Source of the DNA: Sporolituus thermophilus DSM 23256
Lineage (GTDB): Bacteria > Bacillota > Negativicutes > Sporomusales > Thermosinaceae
DNA: 64,000 nt
Direction: 5' to 3'
Assembly (NCBI RefSeq): GCF_900102435.1
Contig: NZ_FNBU01000002.1
Coordinates: 163,580-227,579, forward strand
Shown here: in pieces, positions 52,148 through 61,465 of the stretch
Position numbering within the stretch: the stretch's first letter is position 1
Layout of the letters: each line of letters opens with the position of its first letter
The notes under the pieces: generated by a model
What the model was told of the DNA's origin: nothing
The model's input: the letters and a program-made list of their open reading frames with translations, nothing else
Database searches by the model: none
Translations under genes and position numbers: made by a program

Positions 52148-53167
52148 TTATAGGATGAGCATTGCGTCGCCAAAGCTGAAAAACCGGTATTTCTCGCGGA
52201 CCGCAGTATGATAGGCATTCATAATATTTTCCCGTCCCGCCAGAGCACTAACCAACATGAGCAGCGTCGACTGGGGCAGATGAAAATTAGTAACTAGGGC
52301 ATCGACAACTTTAAAGCGGTAACCAGGATAAATAAAAATATCGGTCCAGCCGCTGCCGCTTTCCACACTCCCGCCGGCGCCCACCGTCTCCAGCGTGCGG
52401 ACCGCCGTAGTGCCGACAGCAATGATGCGCCCGCCTGCTTGCTTGGTCCGATTAATTAAACCGGCGGTTTCCGGCGATACCGAGTAATACTCGCGGTGCA
52501 TTGTATGCTGGGTAATATCTGTGACCGTAACGGGACGAAAGGTTCCCAGACCGACATGGAGCGTAATAAAGGCCAGGTTAATCCCCTTTGCCCTAATGCG
52601 GTCGAGCAGGGCGGGCGTGAAGTGAAGCCCGGCGGTGGGGGCGGCCGCCGAACCGCGTTCCTTGGCATAAACGGTCTGATAGCGGTCTTTGTCCGCTAAT
52701 CGGGCTTTAATATATGGCGGCAAAGGCGTTTCCCCCAGCCGGTCTAAAATCTCTTCAAAAACACCGGAATAGTTAAAGCGGACAATACGGCCGCCATAAT
52801 CGGTAGACGCCAATATCTCGCAGGAAAGTTCGTCGCCAAAAACTACCTGGGTGCCGGGCCGGGCGCGTTTGCCTGGTTTAACCAGCGTTTCCCACTCATC
52901 ACCCGTTAACCGGTTTAGCAAAAAAACTTCAACTTTTCCGCCCGTACCGGCTTTGGCGCCGATTAACCGGGCAGGGATAACCTTAGTATCATTAAAAACC
53001 AGGGTATCCCCTGGCTGTAAGTAATCAGGCAAATTATAAAACCGGCGATGTTCGATGTTCCCTGTTCGCCGGTCCAGCACCAGTAGCCGCGAATGGTCGC
53101 GCGGCTCACAGGGCTGTTGGGCAATTAGTTCTTCAGGCAAATAATAATCAAACTCAGTGACAAGCAT
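52148..53167 (-). CDS. queA: S-adenosylmethionine:tRNA ribosyltransferase-isomerase QueA
   Basis: Acts after Tgt: transfers ribosyl from SAM to make epoxyqueuosine in tRNA. The 339-residue protein starts [19 protein letters not shown], and has [17 protein letters not shown] and [10 protein letters not shown] as family motifs. ATG at 53167 is preferred over the longer frame that overlaps the SpoIID gene. queA, tgt and yajC are spaced by 17-60 bases and form an operon. Confidence 0.96.
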   Translation of the reverse strand: MLVTEFDYYLPEELIAQQPCEPRDHSRLLVLDRRTGNIEHRRFYNLPDYLQPGDTLVFNDTKVIPARLIGAKAGTGGKVEVFLLNRLTGDEWETLVKPGKRARPGTQVVFGDELSCEILASTDYGGRIVRFNYSGVFEEILDRLGETPLPPYIKARLADKDRYQTVYAKERGSAAAPTAGLHFTPALLDRIRAKGINLAFITLHVGLGTFRPVTVTDITQHTMHREYYSVSPETAGLINRTKQAGGRIIAVGTTAVRTLETVGAGGSVESGSGWTDIFIYPGYRFKVVDALVTNFHLPQSTLLMLVSALAGRENIMNAYHTAVREKYRFFSFGDAMLIL

Positions 53168-53177
53168 TCTTGGCTCC

Positions 53178-54524
53178 TTAGTATATCTTGGCAATATCCA
53201 CACCTTGGTAATAGTGTTTCAATATCTCCTTAAAATATGCGGTATCCCCTGGGGGCGCCTTTTCGGCCATCGCTTTTGCCCCCCACTGGGAGAGCCCGAC
53301 GCCATGGCCCCAGCCGTAACCTGTTATAACGATCTTTTCATTCGGGCGGCCGGTAAAACGGCGAATATTGGGCTGATCACCAAACCACGCCTGTTCCGGA
53401 CGTGGCGGTAAATTGATTTCGACCAGCTTTTTGTCGTGATCGCCGTAACTATCCGTTATTTCAACCTCAAATGTTTTTGGGACAGGCACGACGATGGCCA
53501 AATCAAACAGCGTGCTGCTCAACCCTAAGAGACTGCGCACTTTGACCCCTGTCAGCTGCACCGTGCCCTGATCGCCAATAAACCGGATGGTTTTGACCCG
53601 TCCGGATACACCCCGGTCGGACGCGGCGACAGGTGGCGCCGTTAGCCGGGAAAGCTCAACAGCCTGCAGCCGTCCGATCCCATAGCCGGACTGGCGGAGA
53701 AGCTCTTCCAGTTCGGTAACCGCTACCTGCTTCTCCCATTTAAAATGGGGGGCCGCTTGGTCGAAATCAGGTACTCCCCGCAAATACGGCCGATAGGTTC
53801 CCCATACGTTCTCGCTGTTTTCCGTATAACCGCCGCCACTGCTGTGAAAGTAGGCCGATATAAGCTGCCCGCGATATTGGATAACCATTCCCCTCGTCTC
53901 ATCTACCGCTTGCGTAGCGCGGGGCGCTTCACTGTCGCGTCCCCCATAAACCTGACAATCGGTCGTGGCACAGACATCAAAGCCGTCGTCGGCATGCTTG
54001 CCTAGGTTATACAAGGCATACGTCCGGGCGGCAACCGCCTGGGCCTTTACCGCTTCAATCGCCCATTCCGGCGAAATTTCCCGGGCGATAATGCCATATA
54101 AGTATTGTTCTACCGGTAAAATGTTGACGACCGTCAGCCCTGTTTCGCCGTGGGTGGGATGAACTTCGATATCCCCCCGGTAGCGCCGTTTATTGACCTC
54201 AATGTACCGTTCACCTTTGCCGTTGAGGACGACGCCGATGCTCCGGGTTTCCAGCGGCTTACCATTGAGTACGATAACACCGTTTTTGTAGGCGAGACTA
54301 ACTCTTTCCCCAGCCTGATAAACGCCCAAAACCTCGTCAGACATGCGGTCAACGATTGTAAAAGGTCTACTAGCCGAAACGAGAACATTAGGTTGATTTG
54401 TCCAGATACCTACCCGGATAAGCGGCTCCGCCGCTCGCGCTGACTGGGGCGAGACCTGAGCGCCAGCCGCGGCGGAAACAAAAAAACATAGCAGCGCCGT
54501 TAGATAAATAATACGTCTAATCAT
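53178..54524 (-). CDS. SpoIID/LytB domain-containing protein
   Basis: A 448-residue protein with a signal peptide (first 22 residues) and a SpoIID catalytic domain (motif [19 protein letters not shown], about 165-185; [17 protein letters not shown] later; [13 protein letters not shown] near the end). SpoIID is a lytic transglycosylase needed for engulfment; other members modify peptidoglycan or act in germination, so the exact role is inferred. It stands before queA. Confidence 0.85.
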   Translation of the reverse strand: MIRRIIYLTALLCFFVSAAAGAQVSPQSARAAEPLIRVGIWTNQPNVLVSASRPFTIVDRMSDEVLGVYQAGERVSLAYKNGVIVLNGKPLETRSIGVVLNGKGERYIEVNKRRYRGDIEVHPTHGETGLTVVNILPVEQYLYGIIAREISPEWAIEAVKAQAVAARTYALYNLGKHADDGFDVCATTDCQVYGGRDSEAPRATQAVDETRGMVIQYRGQLISAYFHSSGGGYTENSENVWGTYRPYLRGVPDFDQAAPHFKWEKQVAVTELEELLRQSGYGIGRLQAVELSRLTAPPVAASDRGVSGRVKTIRFIGDQGTVQLTGVKVRSLLGLSSTLFDLAIVVPVPKTFEVEITDSYGDHDKKLVEINLPPRPEQAWFGDQPNIRRFTGRPNEKIVITGYGWGHGVGLSQWGAKAMAEKAPPGDTAYFKEILKHYYQGVDIAKIY

Positions 54525-54536
54525 AATCTCCTCTAC

Positions 54537-54767
54537 CTAACGTCTTGTAAATAAATTTAAAATAATGGTCAATAAAATGCTGAGTACGATGGACGTCACT
54601 ATTGGAAAATGGAAACTGAAATTTTCTTTTTGAATGTGGATGTCTCCCGGCAGCCGGCCCAGATTGATGAATTTAGCGCCAAAATGCCAGACCGCTCCGA
54701 TAACAACAAGCACCAGACCAATCAGCATAATCGTTTTTCCCAAAGAATCCGAACCATCGGGCAGCAT
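54537..54767 (-). CDS. DUF2905 domain-containing protein
   Basis: A 76-residue membrane protein with two hydrophobic helices (about 10-28 and 54-72) around the motif FINLGRLPGDIHI typical of the family; function unknown. ATG at 54767 has AGGAG 8 bases upstream. It is in the usual place just after ruvB. Confidence 0.82.
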   Translation of the reverse strand: MLPDGSDSLGKTIMLIGLVLVVIGAVWHFGAKFINLGRLPGDIHIQKENFSFHFPIVTSIVLSILLTIILNLFTRR

Positions 54768-54811
54768 ACACATCACTCCTTTCATCCTTGTTTAAGTGAA
54801 TGCCTCTTCTT

Positions 54812-55831
54812 TTACCACAGTCTTTCCTGCTCTTCTTTTTTCAATGGTATACCTAAATGGTGGTAGGCCGCCGGTGTAGCTACCCGCCCGCGGGGTGTCC
54901 GTTGGATAAAACCCAGTTGGAGTAAAAAGGGCTCGTAAACATCTTCTACCGTATCAGTTTCCTCACTAATGGCTGCCGCCAATGTGTCCAGCCCTACAGG
55001 GCCACCGTTAAACTTTTCGATAATGGTGCGGAGCAAAGTACGGTCCGTCCGATCAAGACCGCGCTGGTCCACGTCGAGACGGGCCAGTGCTTCATCAGCG
55101 AGAGCGGCCGTAATAACTCCGTCGCCTGTTACCTGCGCAAAATCGCGCACCCGCTTAAGCAGGCGATTGGCTACCCGGGGCGTCCCCCGCGACCGCCGGG
55201 CGATTTCTTCCGCCCCTTGGGCATCGATGGCGATATTTAATATATCTGCCGCTCGCTTCACAATGCATACAAGCTGCTTCACATCATAATATTCCAAGCG
55301 GCAAATAACGCCAAACCGGTCGCGTAGCGGCGACGCGAGCGCCCCTGCCCGGGTAGTAGCTCCAACCAGCGTGAACCGGGGCAGGTCGAGACGAATGGAC
55401 CGGGCGCTGGGCCCTTTGCCGATGATAATATCCAGCGCGTAATCTTCCATGGCGGAATAAAGTATTTCTTCTACGCTACGGGAGAGCCGATGGATTTCGT
55501 CGATAAACAATACATCCTTTTCGCCCAGGTTGGTTAAAAGCGCCGCCAAATCGCCCGGCCGTTCAATCGCCGGCCCCGAAGTAATCCGCAAATTTACTCC
55601 CAATTCATTGGCAATAATACTGGCCAGGGTGGTCTTGCCAAGCCCGGGCGGACCATAAAGAAGCACATGGTCTAAGGCCTCGCCGCGGGTCAGGGCCGCT
55701 TGAATAAATACCGTAAGATTATGTTTTAGCTGATCCTGCCCGATATATTCCGCCAACCGCCGTGGACGTAGGCTGTACTGCCAGTCGTCTGCATCCTGTT
55801 TGCCGCCGGCGATAATGCGTTCCTCCTCCAT
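54812..55831 (-). CDS. ruvB: Holliday junction ATP-dependent helicase RuvB
   Basis: A 339-residue AAA+ motor that drives branch migration. Walker [15 protein letters not shown], Walker [16 protein letters not shown] and a C-terminal winged helix ([14 protein letters not shown]) are present. It follows ruvA by 6 bases. Confidence 0.97.
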   Translation of the reverse strand: MEEERIIAGGKQDADDWQYSLRPRRLAEYIGQDQLKHNLTVFIQAALTRGEALDHVLLYGPPGLGKTTLASIIANELGVNLRITSGPAIERPGDLAALLTNLGEKDVLFIDEIHRLSRSVEEILYSAMEDYALDIIIGKGPSARSIRLDLPRFTLVGATTRAGALASPLRDRFGVICRLEYYDVKQLVCIVKRAADILNIAIDAQGAEEIARRSRGTPRVANRLLKRVRDFAQVTGDGVITAALADEALARLDVDQRGLDRTDRTLLRTIIEKFNGGPVGLDTLAAAISEETDTVEDVYEPFLLQLGFIQRTPRGRVATPAAYHHLGIPLKKEEQERLW

Positions 55832-55837
55832 CGTATC

Positions 55838-56443
55838 CTATGACCTCCTGGTAAATTCCCTGAGAACTAATTTGATGAGCTCCTCCACCGATTGCGCTTG
55901 GCGTCGCACTTTTTTCAGGACCGGAGCGACTTCCGCTTGACTATAACCAAGAGCCAACAGGGCCTGTAATGCTTCGTCTGTCTGATCGGCTTCCGCAGGC
56001 GAGCCGGCCGCCGCCAGGCCGGTGTCCCCGCTGGTCTCTCCGCTCGCACCGACTTTATCTTTAAGTTCCAAGATAATGCGTTCGGCCGTTTTCTTGCCAA
56101 TGCCCGGAATTTTCGTAAGCAAGCTGACGTTTTTTTGGCTGACGGCCAGGCGAAACCCTTCCGGACTTACCGCCGAAAGGATATTTAAGGCTGCTTTCGG
56201 ACCAATGCCCGAGACGTCCATCAGCAGCAAAAACAAATCATATTCATCCTGCGTATGGAAGCCATAAAGCAGAAGGGCATCTTCCCGGACGTGCAGGTAA
56301 GTAAATAAAGCGGCCTGCGCGCCGGCCACAAGCCGTTGGCGACCCGATGCCGACACGAAAACCCGGTAACCCACGCCGTGAACGTCCAAAATACAGTGAT
56401 CCGCGCCAAGATGGACCACCGTACCGCGCAGGTAGCCGATCAT
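55838..56443 (-). CDS. ruvA: Holliday junction binding protein RuvA
   Basis: A 201-residue tetramer-forming protein that holds the Holliday junction. OB-fold domain at residues 1-65, two helix-hairpin-helix motifs (ISGIGPKAAL-like VSGIGPKAALN and IPGIGKKTAERI) and a flexible C-terminal UBA-like domain. ATG at 56443 gives MIGYLRGTV and overlaps ruvC by 4 bases. Confidence 0.97.
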   Translation of the reverse strand: MIGYLRGTVVHLGADHCILDVHGVGYRVFVSASGRQRLVAGAQAALFTYLHVREDALLLYGFHTQDEYDLFLLLMDVSGIGPKAALNILSAVSPEGFRLAVSQKNVSLLTKIPGIGKKTAERIILELKDKVGASGETSGDTGLAAAGSPAEADQTDEALQALLALGYSQAEVAPVLKKVRRQAQSVEELIKLVLREFTRRS

Positions 56444-56937
56444 CGGTCGGGCACCGCCATTCTGTCGGCGCCTGCCGCATGCAGCGAACAAATGGCAACC
56501 GCCAATGCATCAGCGGCATCATCAGGCTGAGGTTTCCCCGAAAGGTTAAGTAGGCGCTGCGTCATATACATAACCTGTTCTTTGGTGGCCCGGCCGTAGC
56601 CCACAACGGATTGCTTTACCTGTAAAGGCGTACATTCAACCACTTTGATGTTGTTGAGCGCTGCCGCTAGCAAAACAACCCCCCGTGCCTGCCCAACCGT
56701 CATCGCCGTAGTAACATTCTTATTAAAGAATAACTGTTCCACACCCACGATATCCGGCCGTCGCTGTTTTATCAAGCGATCCAGATCCTGAAAAATTATT
56801 TTTAGCCGCTCGGTTGCGCTCAACTTGGAACTGGTTTCCACCGCGCCCCAATCCACCGCGCGTAACGTGCTGCCGCGCAGCTCTACAAACCCGTACCCGC
56901 AGATAGCGGTACCTGGGTCGATTCCTAAAGCCAACAT
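56440..56937 (-). CDS. ruvC: crossover junction endonuclease RuvC
   Basis: A 165-residue resolvase that cuts Holliday junctions. The catalytic acidic residues sit in ALGIDPGTAICGYG, VGVEQLFFNKNVT and DDAADALAVAI. First gene of the ruvC-ruvA-ruvB operon; GAGGAGG-type ribosome site. Confidence 0.97.
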   Translation of the reverse strand: MLALGIDPGTAICGYGFVELRGSTLRAVDWGAVETSSKLSATERLKIIFQDLDRLIKQRRPDIVGVEQLFFNKNVTTAMTVGQARGVVLLAAALNNIKVVECTPLQVKQSVVGYGRATKEQVMYMTQRLLNLSGKPQPDDAADALAVAICSLHAAGADRMAVPDR

Positions 56938-56976
56938 GCGTAAGCCTCCTCGTTATTAAAAAACATTCGACAACAA

Positions 56977-57000
56977 CCGCCGGTATTCCTTTACCGGCGG
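56977..57000 (-). other. GC-rich hairpin upstream of ruvC
   Basis: CCGCCGGTA (56977-56985) and TACCGGCGG (56992-57000) form a perfect 9-bp stem with a 6-base loop in the leader between the bofC terminator and ruvC. No T tract directly follows. It may be a leader structure. Confidence 0.4.
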
Positions 57001-57020
57001 CCCCGAAGCGACCGGAAAAG

Positions 57021-57052
57021 GGAAAAAAGAAAAAGGAGGCTCCTCCGCCTCC
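57021..57052 (-). terminator. intrinsic terminator of bofC
   Basis: GGAGGC/GCCTCC stem followed by TTTTTCTTTTTTCCC on the minus strand. Confidence 0.85.
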
Positions 57053-57053
57053 G

Positions 57054-57629
57054 TTAACGCGATTGCATGCCTTCGAGGGTCCGTAACAGCTCTTCCCGCG
57101 AGTGGACAACTATCCCACGTTTTAACTCATCCAAATCTTCTTGAACCAGTTTAGATACCGGGATTTTCGTTACTTCCTTGAGCAATGCTTTCGGACCGGG
57201 TTTACCATAAAACACGGCCACATAGCCGTCTTTAATGCCGATAAACATGTTGTTGGCGTGTTCGCGGCAATAACTATCCACCTTTAGCGACATTTCCACT
57301 TCCAGATTATCGAACTTATGGATGGTCCAGCCTGAATAAACTTTCTGGAACTGTTGATAGTTCAAGCCGATAAGGTTGTCAGCCGGTTTCGTGCGGAAAA
57401 CCTCTTCGTCATTGCATTTGGTGTAAATGAGTTTCTGCACTAAATCAGTATTTGGGGTAATCTTAATTTTCGCGTCCTGTTTCGCTACTTCCGTTTCTTT
57501 TTGGATCAGCGGCGGCTCATGCCCTCGCGGCTGCGAACTAATAAAATAATAGGCGACAAGGCATCCGCACAGAATAATGCTAGCCGCAAACAACGCCCGT
57601 TTTTTGGTAATTTTAGGCAAAGGGAACAT
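57054..57629 (-). CDS. bofC: BofC-like protein (bypass of forespore C)
   Basis: A 191-residue protein with an N-terminal membrane helix (about 10-27) and a BofC C-terminal domain (with NLIGLNYQQFQKVYSGW and KDGYVAVFYGKPGP). In Bacillus BofC, made in the forespore, regulates SpoIVB signalling across the intermembrane space. ATG at 57629 has AAGGAG upstream. In Bacillus bofC is near ruvA-ruvB, as here. Confidence 0.82.
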   Translation of the reverse strand: MFPLPKITKKRALFAASIILCGCLVAYYFISSQPRGHEPPLIQKETEVAKQDAKIKITPNTDLVQKLIYTKCNDEEVFRTKPADNLIGLNYQQFQKVYSGWTIHKFDNLEVEMSLKVDSYCREHANNMFIGIKDGYVAVFYGKPGPKALLKEVTKIPVSKLVQEDLDELKRGIVVHSREELLRTLEGMQSR

Positions 57630-57688
57630 GCATAACACTCCTTATTCCTACGTTGCTTTAATTATTGCCAAATTAGCCAAAAAACATA

Positions 57689-57716
57689 CAAAAAGGCAGG
57701 CCTTTTCGGCCTGCCT
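57689..57716 (-). terminator. intrinsic terminator of yebC
   Basis: Perfect AGGCAGGCC-GAAAA-GGCCTGCCT stem followed by TTTT on the minus strand, overlapping the yebC stop. Confidence 0.9.
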
Positions 57717-58460
57717 CTAGGCTAGCATTTCATCTGGTATATCAAAATTAGCATAAACGTTTTGAACATCGTCATGTTCTTCCAACGCATCCATAAGCTT
57801 CATCATCTTTACGGCATCATCGCCGGAAAGAGCTACCGTGGTATCGGGGAGCATCGTGATTTCGGCGGTAGTAGTGGCAATATTGTGTGCTTGTAATGCT
57901 TGCTGCACCGCTTCAAAATCTTCGGGGGCAGTAATAATTTCGTATTGTCCGTCTTCACTCCGGAAATCTTCGGCGCCTGCCTCCAGTACAAGCATCATCA
58001 AGTCCTCTTCACTAACTTTTGCTTCGCTGGCGTTTACGACAAAAAAACCCTTTTTCTTGAACATCCAGGATACGCAGCCTGTTTCGCCAAGGTTACCGCC
58101 ATACTTGGCGAACAGGTGGCGGATATCGGCAGCAGTACGGTTACGGTTGTCGGTCATGATATCGAGCATGACGGCTACGCCGCCGGGGCCGTAACCTTCA
58201 TAGGTCATTTCCTCATAATTGCCGCCTTCCTGGGCGCCTAAACCTTTTTGGATGGCGCGCTGAATGTTTTCTTTCGGTATATTATTCTCTTTTGCCTTTT
58301 GCAAAGCCAGCTTAAGCCGCATATTCCCCGCCGGGTCAGCCCCGCCCAAACGGACAGCGACCGTAATTTCGCGCGACAGCTTGGTGGTGATTTTACCGCG
58401 CAATGCGTCCATTTTGCCTTTTCTGTGCTTTATATTCGCCCATTTTGAGTGTCCTGCCAT
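57717..58460 (-). CDS. yebC: YebC/PmpR family protein
   Basis: A 247-residue protein of the YebC/PmpR family, starting with [15 protein letters not shown]. Members act as transcription regulators or, as shown for some, relieve ribosome stalling at proline runs. No domain gap is seen. Its promoter is at 58496-58524. It is not part of the hydrogenase operon upstream, from which 86 bases separate it. Confidence 0.93.
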   Translation of the reverse strand: MAGHSKWANIKHRKGKMDALRGKITTKLSREITVAVRLGGADPAGNMRLKLALQKAKENNIPKENIQRAIQKGLGAQEGGNYEEMTYEGYGPGGVAVMLDIMTDNRNRTAADIRHLFAKYGGNLGETGCVSWMFKKKGFFVVNASEAKVSEEDLMMLVLEAGAEDFRSEDGQYEIITAPEDFEAVQQALQAHNIATTTAEITMLPDTTVALSGDDAVKMMKLMDALEEHDDVQNVYANFDIPDEMLA

Positions 58461-58495
58461 AATGTTCCCCTCTCCGACATTCTAAATCAGGCAAT

Positions 58496-58524
58496 ATTGT
58501 AGCATATCAAGGCCTGTTTCGCAA
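58496..58524 (-). promoter_or_regulatory. yebC: promoter of yebC
   Basis: TTGCGA (58519-58524) and TACAAT (58496-58501) with 17 bases between on the minus strand. Confidence 0.6.
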
Positions 58525-58546
58525 AAGAGAAAACAGCTTTGCCGCC

Positions 58547-60046
58547 TTAATGCCCGTGATGCCAAATAGGTCCTTTTTCGATTACTTTGATTGCTTCCTG
58601 GTTTTCCGGCGAAGTTGTAACCGTTGCGGTGGCTGCGTAATTTTCGACCAGTTTGGTGGTAACCCGAAAATCAGTGAGCGTTCCCGGACCGCCGACACAA
58701 CCGCCGGTGCAGGCCATTCCTTCAAAAAGATTGGCATCAATTTTACCATCGCGTATTTGGCTAAGCGCGGTCTTGCAGTTACCCAGCCCTTCACAACGAT
58801 GGGGTTTAATATTGGCTTCAGGCGCCAAATGGGCGGCGGCATCAACCACCGCTTGGGCAACACCACCGGCCCGCGCAAAAATATTGCCATCGCGTGATGC
58901 GGCAGTCTGATGCTCGGCGTCAGGCACTTCGGCTACATTGATGCCAGCGCCCACCAACATAGCCGCAAGCTCCTCAAACGTCAAAACGTAGTCGATGACG
59001 CCGGCGTAGCGTTCTGCTTCAACCTTCTTGGCAATGCACGGCCCAATGAAGACCACCACGGCTTCAGGGTCATTAACTTTAATACTCTTACCGGAAGCAA
59101 TCATCGGTGAAACAGTAGAAGAAATTTTATCTTTTATCTCCGGCAAATGCTTCTCAACCATTCCCACGAAGGCCGGGCAACAGGAAGTTGTCATAAAGGA
59201 ACGCTCGCCGGGAACAGTGGCAGCAAACTCCTTCGTCTCTTCGACGGTGACAATGTCAGCGCCAAAAGAAACTTCCTGCACATCGTAAAAACCAAGCCGC
59301 TTAAGGGCATTAATTACTTGTCCTGGTCTGACCTTCAGACCAAATTGGCCAATAAAAGAAGGAGCAACAATTGCGTAAACCTTTTTTTGGTGCTTAAGAT
59401 CCTGAATTAACTGGACAATCACTGAGCGGTCGCCGATAGCGCCGAAAGGACAGGCGATTTTGCAGGCACCGCATTGTACGCATTTATCGTAATTGATTAC
59501 AGCCCGACGGTCGGCGCCGGCGACTATCGCATTCAAGTCGCAGGCCCGTTCACAGGGTCTGCTGACCTCGATGATCGCGCCGTAGGGGCAGGATCTTTTG
59601 CAGAGGCCGCATTCCACGCACCGGTTCTTATCAATAAAAGCCCGGTTTTGCACTACCGCAATCGCCTTTTTCGGACAGCTGTTGATACAGTGGTGGGCCA
59701 CACAGTTACGGCAGGCATCGGTTACGATAAACTTATCGATAGGACAGCGGTCACACGCCTCAGGTAACACATTAATAAAAGGCATGTCAGCAATTTTGCC
59801 TTCTAACGCGTTTTGCGCCGCGACCTTAAGGTCAGTATTAATAGGCTGACTCAAAGCAAGATTGATCCGGTCTTTTAACACAGCCCGCTCTTTATGCACG
59901 CAGCAGCGGTAACGGGGGCCTTCCTCCGTTACCACTGTATGCAGAATATCCTCAACGTGATCTTGCAGTTTGCCTTCAAAAGCTAACCGCGCAACCTCCG
60001 CCAATACTTTTCGGCGAATTTTCACAACTTCCGTTACCTGTGACAT
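58547..60046 (-). CDS. monomeric [FeFe] hydrogenase, group B-like
   Basis: A 499-residue iron hydrogenase. Three 4Fe-4S sites with CxxCxxCxxxCP-like motifs lie at 112-124, 143-153 and 189-199, with an extra Cys-rich site at 98-101 and 165-169. The H-cluster domain has TSCCPAF (C289, C290), IGPCIAKK (C337) and EGMACTGGCVGGPG (C446, C450). The TSCCP cysteine pair is complete, so it should be catalytically competent. Last gene of the five-gene unit with the sensory hydrogenase. Direction of catalysis is inferred; maturases are not in the window. Confidence 0.82.
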   Translation of the reverse strand: MSQVTEVVKIRRKVLAEVARLAFEGKLQDHVEDILHTVVTEEGPRYRCCVHKERAVLKDRINLALSQPINTDLKVAAQNALEGKIADMPFINVLPEACDRCPIDKFIVTDACRNCVAHHCINSCPKKAIAVVQNRAFIDKNRCVECGLCKRSCPYGAIIEVSRPCERACDLNAIVAGADRRAVINYDKCVQCGACKIACPFGAIGDRSVIVQLIQDLKHQKKVYAIVAPSFIGQFGLKVRPGQVINALKRLGFYDVQEVSFGADIVTVEETKEFAATVPGERSFMTTSCCPAFVGMVEKHLPEIKDKISSTVSPMIASGKSIKVNDPEAVVVFIGPCIAKKVEAERYAGVIDYVLTFEELAAMLVGAGINVAEVPDAEHQTAASRDGNIFARAGGVAQAVVDAAAHLAPEANIKPHRCEGLGNCKTALSQIRDGKIDANLFEGMACTGGCVGGPGTLTDFRVTTKLVENYAATATVTTSPENQEAIKVIEKGPIWHHGH

Positions 60047-60066
60047 ATTTTCTACCTCCTGAAAAG

Positions 60067-60303
60067 TTACCCTAGTTTGTCCTGAATAATACTTAGCAGA
60101 CGCTCGGGCGTCATTTCTGCTGCCACCACACCGTCAATTCGCACATTAGGCCCTTTGCCGCAGGTTTTGAGACAAGTTACGCCCCGGAGTTCAATGCGGG
60201 AGCGTTGTTCGTAAGGTAGCTCCTCAATTGACCGGATTAAGTCCTGGGCGCCCAATAAATAGCAAGAAGTACCAACACAAATCTCAATGACCATATTGTT
60301 CAC
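60067..60303 (-). CDS. thioredoxin-like [2Fe-2S] ferredoxin domain protein
   Basis: A 78-residue NuoE/HydC C-domain-like protein with four cysteines in the [2Fe-2S] pattern (CVGTSC, CLKTC). It lacks the N-terminal helical bundle of full NuoE, so it is the single-domain form. Likely carries electrons between the hydrogenase and an unknown partner. GTG at 60303 has GGGAGGGG upstream. It lies 20 bases before the hydrogenase and 16 after the phosphatase gene. Confidence 0.82.
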   Translation of the reverse strand: MNNMVIEICVGTSCYLLGAQDLIRSIEELPYEQRSRIELRGVTCLKTCGKGPNVRIDGVVAAEMTPERLLSIIQDKLG

Positions 60304-60319
60304 TCTGTCCCCTCCCTAA

Positions 60320-61465
60320 TCAAAACCATTCAATACTAACTTGCTTGCCCATTGACTCCAGTACTGACTGCAACTTGGACAAAACCTGTGCTTTAATATT
60401 AATATGGGCCGGAAAATTAGGATTTTGGTGAGCCGGATTAATAGCGCCGCCGGCAAAAATATCTATTTTATCACATGACAGCAACAGCGTGGCCAAACGG
60501 GTTGCACCGTCCTGCCCGCTATGGGCCAATGCCGCCGGATTTTTCAATTTTTCCACCGCGGCATTAAGCGTCAGCACCCCTTCGGTAACAAGGTCAATAC
60601 CTTCAATACGTCCCGTTGGCGGAATTGCCGGGTCGTAATATTCCAGGTCGACAATAAGGGGCTTGCCGGTCAGGCGGCTGACAATATTGGCTGTCGTGCC
60701 TCCCGCGATAATTTTTTTGCCGGACTGGCTTAAAAAGCGTTTTACTACTTTTTCGTCACTCCGGGGATCGGCCGGTGGTCCGGTGAGAAGTGTGGCGTGC
60801 ACCGGCTGACGGACTTTTACCGCCACCACAGTCGAGTCATCGCCAGGATGGCCGACATAATAGCCTTCACAACAAGCCATAATTTTCCGGCTGATATTTT
60901 CAGCCGTCATGGCCGTACTATTACTGATAAGTTCACTGGCTATTCCCTGCCATCCCCATCCCAGTTTCAAAAGACCGCCAATACCGGCATGAATCACCCC
61001 GTCGCTTACCCCAACTATTATATCATTTTCCTGTAAATAGAGTTGACCTTCTTTTATAACTTTGCCGCCGACAATTTTTTCCGTAGTAGGAAAAGGAACT
61101 ACCTTGCCGGCGCGGAGCAAAAACGTAGGCGGACAGTCAAATTCCACGATGGTTGTTAAGCCGTCAGCGGCAACCTTGATGATATGGAGCGTTGAATACG
61201 CAATTTTTCGCTGGCGGCAAACCGGCAGAGTCTTGGCAATGGTATCGACAACATCTTCGAGCGGAATACCCCTTTTAAGCATAGAAGAAGCGATTTTCGT
61301 CGTAAGGGTAGCGAGAATGTTCGCCTTTACACCGCTACCTAGCCCATCGGAAAGGACAATGATGGTATCTGTCGGGGTGCGTAATACTTCAACTTTGTCG
61401 CCACACAATTCTTCCCCTGTTTTGGATAATTGCGCAATACCGACTTCGGCATGCAGCGGGTACAT
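60320..61465 (-). CDS. SpoIIE-type serine phosphatase of the hydrogenase operon
   Basis: A 381-residue protein: a PP2C/SpoIIE domain (residues 1-215; ligands in VLSDGLGSGVKAN, VGVSDGVIHAG, HPGDDSTVVAV) and a 165-residue C-terminal part of unknown fold (GGTTANIVSRLTGKP, KIDIFAGGAINPAHQNP). Phosphatases like this occur with PAS-bearing sensory [FeFe] hydrogenases in other anaerobes; the substrate is unknown. The ATG overlaps the sensory hydrogenase stop by one base (TGATG), implying coupled translation. Confidence 0.8.
   Translation of the reverse strand: MYPLHAEVGIAQLSKTGEELCGDKVEVLRTPTDTIIVLSDGLGSGVKANILATLTTKIASSMLKRGIPLEDVVDTIAKTLPVCRQRKIAYSTLHIIKVAADGLTTIVEFDCPPTFLLRAGKVVPFPTTEKIVGGKVIKEGQLYLQENDIIVGVSDGVIHAGIGGLLKLGWGWQGIASELISNSTAMTAENISRKIMACCEGYYVGHPGDDSTVVAVKVRQPVHATLLTGPPADPRSDEKVVKRFLSQSGKKIIAGGTTANIVSRLTGKPLIVDLEYYDPAIPPTGRIEGIDLVTEGVLTLNAAVEKLKNPAALAHSGQDGATRLATLLLSCDKIDIFAGGAINPAHQNPNFPAHINIKAQVLSKLQSVLESMGKQVSIEWF

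Noticed and set aside
57640..57690. Sigma-G promoter of bofC
   Set aside because: TGTATG and CAATAAT have about the right spacing but a poor -10 match; not strong enough to list.
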